A stretch of 64,000 bases of DNA from Guptibacillus hwajinpoensis (lineage in GTDB: Bacteria; Bacillota; Bacilli; Bacillales; Guptibacillaceae): NCBI RefSeq assembly GCF_005144865.1, contig NZ_SWFM01000003.1:558001-622000 (forward strand), given 5' to 3'. Position 1 is the first letter of the stretch. Each line of letters starts with the position of its first letter. Shown here in pieces: positions 59,357 through 64,000 of this stretch. The notes under the pieces are model-generated. The model ran no database searches and was not told the DNA's origin. It saw only the letters and a list, made by a program, of their open reading frames with translations. The translations under genes were made by a program, and so were the position numbers.

Positions 59357-60334
59357 TTAGTTTGTTTGAAGTACTTTCTTAAATTCTTCTGTAAGCAATG
59401 GTACGACTTCGAAAAGATCGCCTACGATGCCATAATCAGCAACACTGAAGATGCTTGCTTCAGGATCTTTATTGATCGCTACAATTACTTTCGAATTAGA
59501 CATACCAGCTAAATGCTGAATTGCACCGGAAATACCACACGCAATATAAAGATCTGGTGTTACAACTTTACCTGTTTGTCCGATCTGAAGGGAGTAATCA
59601 CAGTAATCCGCATCACAAGCTCCACGAGAAGCTCCTACTGCTGCTCCAAGAAGATCTGCTAGTTCCTGAAGAGGTTCAAATCCTTCTTCACTCTTAACAC
59701 CACGACCACCAGCTACAATAACTTTTGCTTCAGAAAGATCCACGCCTGAAGTCGATTTGCGAACAACTTCTTTCACAATTGTACGTAGGTCTTTAATGTT
59801 TACGCTCTCTTCAAAAACCTCACCTGAACGAGACTCATCAATTTCAAGTGCATCAATATTGTTAGGTCTGATCGTTGCAAGAATAATACCTTCTTTAACT
59901 TTTTTCTTTTCAAAAGCTTTACCTGAATAGATCGGACGAGTAAAGATAACCTCTTCTCCGTCAAGTTCAATACCTGTAGCATCAGATACAAGACCTGCAT
60001 CAAGTTTACTTGCCAGTCGAGGAGCTAGGTCTTTCCCAATTGAAGTATGCGGCATTAGAATAGCATCAGGATCAACGGAATCAACGATCTGTAAGAAAGC
60101 CTGTCCATACCCATCACTTGTATAGTTTTTAAGCTTCTGATCCTCTACTTTAATGACACGGTCCGCTCCGTAATGGAAAAGAGGATCTGTTAAAGAGCTA
60201 ACATTTTCTCCTACCACTACTGCGATGACTTCACCACCAGCTGCGATTTCTTTCCCTGCACCAATCGCCTCAAACGATACGTTACGTAATTCATTATCAC
60301 GAGCTTCTGCAAATACGAGTACTTTTTTAGCCAT
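59357..60334 (-). CDS. etfA: electron transfer flavoprotein alpha subunit
   Basis: EtfA with EtfB accepts electrons from acyl-CoA dehydrogenases. The 325-residue protein has the C-terminal FAD domain (VVAGGRGVKSEEGF, VGASRGACDADY, QIGQTGKVVTPDLYIACG, SGAIQHLAGM). AGGAGGGG precedes the ATG. It lies 12 bases after etfB. Confidence 0.97.
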   Translation of the reverse strand: MAKKVLVFAEARDNELRNVSFEAIGAGKEIAAGGEVIAVVVGENVSSLTDPLFHYGADRVIKVEDQKLKNYTSDGYGQAFLQIVDSVDPDAILMPHTSIGKDLAPRLASKLDAGLVSDATGIELDGEEVIFTRPIYSGKAFEKKKVKEGIILATIRPNNIDALEIDESRSGEVFEESVNIKDLRTIVKEVVRKSTSGVDLSEAKVIVAGGRGVKSEEGFEPLQELADLLGAAVGASRGACDADYCDYSLQIGQTGKVVTPDLYIACGISGAIQHLAGMSNSKVIVAINKDPEASIFSVADYGIVGDLFEVVPLLTEEFKKVLQTN

Positions 60335-60346
60335 AATTGTCCCCTC

Positions 60347-61117
60347 CTATATAACTTTCGCTTCCTGGCGAAGTAGTTTCACTAGTTCTTCTACTTGATC
60401 ACCTAACTCACCTTCAAGAACCTTACCTGCTTCCTTTTTAGGTGGAAGATAGCGCTCAATGGTTTCGGTTTTTGCTTCTATTTCATCATCTTCCACATCA
60501 AGATCATCATAATCGATCTCTTCTAATGGCTTTTTCTTTGCCTTCATAATACCCGGAAGTGAAGGATAGCGAGGTTCGTTAAGTCCCTGTTGAGCCGTCA
60601 CTAGTAATGGGAGCTGTGCTTCTACAATTTCCATGTCCCCTTCAACGTCTCGCTCCATTGTAGCTGTTGTTCCATCAATATCAAGCTTAGTAATCGTCGT
60701 TACGTAAGCGATTCCAAGTTTCTCAGCAAGACGGGGGCCAACTTGTCCAGTGCTGTTATCGTTGGATACGTTTCCTCCAAGAATGATGTCGTATTCCTTA
60801 TCTTCGAAATATGCAGCAAGAAGGGCAGTAGTTGTGTATTGATCACTTTCATCAAGATCTTCATTATTAATAAGAACGGCTTTATCAGCTCCCATTGCAA
60901 GGGCTGTTCTAAGCTCCTTCTCTACATCTTCATCACCAATACTAACAACTGTTACTTCACCGCCGTGGTCATCACGAAGTTGAATAGCCTCTTCTATGGC
61001 ATACTCATCATAAGGGTTGATAATGAATTCAACACCTTCTTCACTAATTTTTCCGTTTTCGATAACGATTTTTTCCTCAGTATCAAAAGTTCTTTTCATG
61101 ATTACATAAATGTTCAT
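60347..61117 (-). CDS. etfB: electron transfer flavoprotein beta subunit
   Basis: The 256-residue partner of EtfA has the AMP-binding fold (NPYDEYAIEEAIQL, ALAMGADKAVLI, GQVGPRLAEKLG, EPRYPSLPGIMKAKKKP). It lies 29 bases after fadB; the order fadB-etfB-etfA matches B. subtilis. Confidence 0.97.
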   Translation of the reverse strand: MNIYVIMKRTFDTEEKIVIENGKISEEGVEFIINPYDEYAIEEAIQLRDDHGGEVTVVSIGDEDVEKELRTALAMGADKAVLINNEDLDESDQYTTTALLAAYFEDKEYDIILGGNVSNDNSTGQVGPRLAEKLGIAYVTTITKLDIDGTTATMERDVEGDMEIVEAQLPLLVTAQQGLNEPRYPSLPGIMKAKKKPLEEIDYDDLDVEDDEIEAKTETIERYLPPKKEAGKVLEGELGDQVEELVKLLRQEAKVI

Positions 61118-61146
61118 ATCTTTATCCCTCCCTGAAATAGTTCACT

Positions 61147-61920
61147 TTATTTATCTTGGAATTGAGGCTTACGTTTCTCAATAAATGCACGAATACCTTC
61201 CTGTCCATCTTCTGAAGCAAACGCCTTCCCAAAATACTCTCTTTCTTTTTGTACACCTTCATCAAACTGCTCTGACTTAGAATAGGTGAGAAGTTTAAGA
61301 GCATAGTTAACTGCTACAGCACTCTTTAAAGCGATCTTCTCAGCAAGTTCTTTAGCTTTCGGAAGCAGATCTTCGTCGCTATATACTTGATTCGCTAGAC
61401 CTGCAGCCACAGCTTCAATGCCTGTAATCGGCTCACTTGTTAGTAGCATTTCAGTTGCTTTTGCTTTCCCAACAAGTGCAGGTAGCCTTTGTGTTCCTGC
61501 AAACCCAGGGACAAGACCGAGTTGAAGTTCAGGAAGTCCAAGCTTGGCCGTTTCAGTTACTAGTCGAATGTGACAAGCCATCGCAAGTTCCAAACCTCCA
61601 CCAAGAGCAGCACCATGAATAGCTGCAATGATCGGTTTTGGGAACGCTTCCATTTTATCGAATAAACGCTGTCCAAAACCACCCAGCTCTGCAAATCCCT
61701 CTTCACTACTAACGGTAGTAAATTCCTTAATATCAGCTCCAGCTGAGAAAAACTTGCCTTCTCCTGAAATTAGGACAACTTTTGTCTCGGGATCTTTTTC
61801 AATACTGGTAAGAACTTCGGACAGTTCTTTTAATACATCAGATGCTACCGCATTGGCTGGTGGGCGGTTTAGCGTTACATGTGCTACCTTGTTTTCATTA
61901 GCTACCCTAATAAATTCCAC
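61147..61920 (-). CDS. fadB: enoyl-CoA hydratase
   Basis: This crotonase-family enzyme hydrates trans-2-enoyl-CoA in beta-oxidation. The 257-residue product has the oxyanion-hole segments SAGADIKEF and HGAALGGGLELAMACH and LPELQLGLVPGFAG. AGAGGAG lies seven bases before a GTG at 61920; the open frame to 61965 crosses a small hairpin and has no ribosome site. It is FadR-controlled in B. subtilis. Confidence 0.94.
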   Translation of the reverse strand: MEFIRVANENKVAHVTLNRPPANAVASDVLKELSEVLTSIEKDPETKVVLISGEGKFFSAGADIKEFTTVSSEEGFAELGGFGQRLFDKMEAFPKPIIAAIHGAALGGGLELAMACHIRLVTETAKLGLPELQLGLVPGFAGTQRLPALVGKAKATEMLLTSEPITGIEAVAAGLANQVYSDEDLLPKAKELAEKIALKSAVAVNYALKLLTYSKSEQFDEGVQKEREYFGKAFASEDGQEGIRAFIEKRKPQFQDK

Positions 61921-61969
61921 TTCTCCACTCCTCTCACATGGTGGCCCCGGTCTGAGCCGGGACATCTTT

Positions 61970-62563
61970 TTATTTACTCAAGCCGTTTATCAATAAATTG
62001 TGAAGCGGCTTTGCGAGTGCCTCTAATTCAAACTTGTGATCCTTCATTACCCAGTTTGTTACGGTTTCATCCAACGTGCCAAAAATCATTTGCCTAGCTA
62101 GTCGAATGTCTAATTCTTCAATAAACAAACCTGATTTAATACCTTCATCGAGAATATGATCAACCAGGGTGAGGTATTTCTTAAGTACCTCGCCGATTTG
62201 AGCACGAAGCGCCTTGTTTGTTTGTCTAAGTTCTAGTTGTGTAACGATAGCAAGCTCATAATCTGAACCAAGGTGTTTAAAATGCATATCAATCAGCGTA
62301 AAAAGCTTATCCATTGCGTTGTCTTTGCGGGCAATTTGCTCTTCTGTTTTGTCGATAAAGCTACCCATTTTTTTCTGGAATAATGATATTAATAAATCTT
62401 CTTTATTCTTAAAATAAAGATAAATTGTACCATCAGCAACTCCAGCTTCTCTAGCAATCTTAGAAACCTGTGCTTGATGATAACCATTTTGCGCAATGAC
62501 AACTACCGCTGCATCTATGATTTTATCGTACTTCGGTCCCCTTTTCTTCCCCTTTTCAACCAT
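61970..62563 (-). CDS. fadR: TetR-family fatty-acid degradation repressor FadR
   Basis: FadR represses beta-oxidation genes and is released by long-chain acyl-CoA. The 197-residue protein has the TetR helix-turn-helix (ARE-AGVADGTIYLYFKNKEDLL) and a helical ligand domain. AAAGGAG lies before the ATG at 62563; the frame is open to 62707 but includes the promoter and operator. It lies between lcfA and fadB, and the operator upstream suggests autoregulation. Confidence 0.95.
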   Translation of the reverse strand: MVEKGKKRGPKYDKIIDAAVVVIAQNGYHQAQVSKIAREAGVADGTIYLYFKNKEDLLISLFQKKMGSFIDKTEEQIARKDNAMDKLFTLIDMHFKHLGSDYELAIVTQLELRQTNKALRAQIGEVLKKYLTLVDHILDEGIKSGLFIEELDIRLARQMIFGTLDETVTNWVMKDHKFELEALAKPLHNLLINGLSK

Positions 62564-62592
62564 AATATTTTCTCCTTTATTCTTTATCCGGC

Positions 62593-62623
62593 GCTCATTC
62601 AAAATGAATGAGCATTCATTCAT
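62593..62623 (-). promoter_or_regulatory. FadR operator (overlapping palindromes)
   Basis: ATGAATGA and TCATTCAT at 62604-62623 match the FadR/TetR-type palindrome TGAATGA-x-TCATTCA. A second palindrome, GCTCATTC with GAATGAGC, covers 62593-62613 and overlaps it. The block starts at the predicted transcription start. Confidence 0.88.
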
Positions 62624-62629
62624 AATCTT

Positions 62630-62659
62630 ATTGTAGCGATACATTCCATCTACTGTCAA
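62630..62659 (-). promoter_or_regulatory. sigma-A promoter of fadR-fadB-etfBA
   Basis: TTGACA at 62659-62654, an 18-base spacer and TACAAT at 62635-62630, directly upstream of the FadR operator. Confidence 0.85.
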
Positions 62660-62785
62660 CATAAGATTTCTGAGCGAGCGCTCGGTTGGAATCAGGAGCT
62701 TTTTCACAAAGTAATCATACCATAATAAGCAGAAATGTGCGAATCTTTCCAGAATATTAATTGTGAGAAATTTAAGAACTCACAA

Positions 62786-62812
62786 AGAAAACCAATCGCT
62801 AGAGCGATTGGT
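62786..62812 (-). terminator. terminator of lcfA
   Basis: A perfect ten-bp palindrome (ACCAATCGCT AG and its complement) overlaps the lcfA stop; TTTTCTTT follows on the minus strand. Confidence 0.83.
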
Positions 62813-64000
62813 CCTTTTTCATTTTTTCTTCATCCACTAGAACACGTCGGAGAATTTTTCCGACCGTGGTTTTCGGAAGTTCTGCTCGAAATTCATAAAG
62901 GCGCGGCACTTTATAGGCAGCAAGAAATTTACGACAGTGTTGATTCATTTCTTCTTCAGTAGTGTTCTCATTCTGCTTCAGTACGACAAACGCCTTTACC
63001 GTTTCACCACGATAAGCATCAGGAATGCCTATGACGACAGCTTCTTGTACTGCTGGGTGCTCATACAATACTTCTTCCACTTCACGAGGATATATATTAT
63101 AGCCACCCGCAATAATCATATCTTTCTTACGATCAACAACATAGAAGTAACCTTTTTCATCACGATAGGCCATGTCACCTGTAAAAAGCCATCCATCTTT
63201 TAATACCGCATCCGTTTCATCCGGTTTATTCCAATACCCTTTCATAACTTGAGGTCCTTTTACAATAAGCTCTCCAATTTCTTTAAGTGGCGCTTCTTCT
63301 CCTGTTGGCGTCACAACTCTTGCATCTGTGTCTGGCCATGGAAGACCTATACTTCCAACTACGGTTCCATCGGACAGAGGATTCGAGTGCGTTACAGGAG
63401 ATGATTCTGTTAGACCATACCCTTCTACAAGTCTACCTGTGATTTTCTCCTGAAACTTTTGTTGTACTTCAATCGGAAGGGGAGCAGAACCGCTTATACA
63501 AGCTTTAATGGAGGATAAATCATACTGATCAAAGTCAGGTTCATTTAACAATGAAATGTAAATGGTTGGTGCTCCAGGAAATAATGTTGGCTTCTGCTTC
63601 TGGATAGCCTTTAAGGTATCTTTTGGTTCAAACTTAGGAAGGATAATCATTTTGGCAGCATACATAATCGAAAGATTCATCACACATGTCATGCCGTAAA
63701 CATGGAAGAACGGTAGAATACCCATTACGCTTTCCTCACCGTATTTCGCATCAGGAATCCAGTTTTTACATTGCATCGTATTAACTACAAGATTGAAGTG
63801 AGTCAGCATAACACCTTTTGCAAGACCTGTTGTTCCTCCAGTATATTGAAGAAGAGCAAGATCTTCTTTCGGATTAACATCTAATTCAATGTCTTCATTA
63901 CTTCCTTTTGCTACCCAGTCCTGGAATGTATGAATTTCTGCTGTAGATGGCATTTCGACTAGCAATCCTTGCTTCTTTTGCTTTTGGATAAGCGGATAAA
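62799..64000 (-). CDS. lcfA: long-chain fatty-acid-CoA ligase (5' end outside window)
   Basis: Activates long-chain fatty acids with ATP and CoA. The visible 400 residues are the C-terminal two thirds: ATP motif LLQYTGGTTGLAKG, VEGYGLTESSPVTH, LFTGDMAYRDEKGYFYVVDRKK-type hinge and the catalytic Lys in LPKTTVGKILRR. The frame stays open to the window edge (residues YPLIQKQKKQG precede the first candidate start), so the gene begins beyond base 64000. With fadR, fadB and etfBA it forms the beta-oxidation group. Confidence 0.94.
   Translation of the reverse strand, partial: YPLIQKQKKQGLLVEMPSTAEIHTFQDWVAKGSNEDIELDVNPKEDLALLQYTGGTTGLAKGVMLTHFNLVVNTMQCKNWIPDAKYGEESVMGILPFFHVYGMTCVMNLSIMYAAKMIILPKFEPKDTLKAIQKQKPTLFPGAPTIYISLLNEPDFDQYDLSSIKACISGSAPLPIEVQQKFQEKITGRLVEGYGLTESSPVTHSNPLSDGTVVGSIGLPWPDTDARVVTPTGEEAPLKEIGELIVKGPQVMKGYWNKPDETDAVLKDGWLFTGDMAYRDEKGYFYVVDRKKDMIIAGGYNIYPREVEEVLYEHPAVQEAVVIGIPDAYRGETVKAFVVLKQNENTTEEEMNQHCRKFLAAYKVPRLYEFRAELPKTTVGKILRRVLVDEEKMKKDQSL

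Noticed and set aside
1..64000. CRISPR arrays, prophage, insertion sequences, rRNA
   Set aside because: No tandem spaced repeats, transposase, integrase, phage structural gene or rRNA segment was seen on either strand.

Overview
The window is chromosomal DNA of an endospore-forming Bacillaceae species. Evidence: spore genes (spoVID, ysxE, gerM, gerE), low-to-moderate GC, strong Shine-Dalgarno sites, T-box and L-box leaders, and a gene order that is the B. subtilis lcfA-to-folC block, here reversed and almost entirely on the minus strand. No species is assigned. There are no phage genes, insertion sequences, rRNA or CRISPR arrays.

Layout: 1-2461 (+) is the end of a type IV pilus/pseudopilus operon with three overlapping genes. 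2518-8719 (-) holds a GAF-GGDEF diguanylate cyclase, folC, and valS under a valine T-box. 8830-11959 holds a small plus-strand membrane ORF and a spore-coat group (ysxE, a second kinase-like gene, spoVID). 12116-18341 is the haem operon hemAXCDBL. 18577-21384 is an insertion relative to B. subtilis: a small multi-pass protein and a polar amino acid ABC transporter. 21672-29434 is the protein quality-control block ysxC, lonA, lonB, clpX, tig. 29694-35734 has ysoA, tRNA-Arg(TCT), ysnB, rdgB, rph, gerM, racE and a MarR regulator. 36031-41091 is the glucose PTS locus glcT-ptsG-ptsH-ptsI with a RAT antiterminator, lying between the MarR gene and gerE. 41433-45841 has gerE, sdhCAB and yslB. 45875-49559 has lysC with a lysine riboswitch, and uvrC.

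The accessory part is 49636-58463, between uvrC and trxA. It holds a GT-C type membrane glycosyltransferase, an FTR1 iron permease pair behind a Fur-box promoter, a tightly coupled four-gene operon (epimerase, YbhN/AglD-type flippase, membrane alkaline-phosphatase-superfamily enzyme, DPM1-like glycosyltransferase), and a lipoprotein behind a second, consensus Fur-box promoter. 58550-64000 returns to the conserved block: trxA, etfA, etfB, fadB, fadR (with a FadR operator) and the 3' part of lcfA.

Three diverged copies of one intergenic repeat (about 120-160 nt, with an internal hairpin) lie at 35867-35990, 47258-47380 and 59092-59250, all in the same orientation. The middle copy separates the lysine riboswitch from lysC. 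This repeat family, the Fur-flanked surface-glycan cluster and a pair of kinase-fold genes lacking catalytic residues in the spore locus are the main items for follow-up. All start-site changes below rest on Shine-Dalgarno spacing and family length, read by eye. No similarity search was run.
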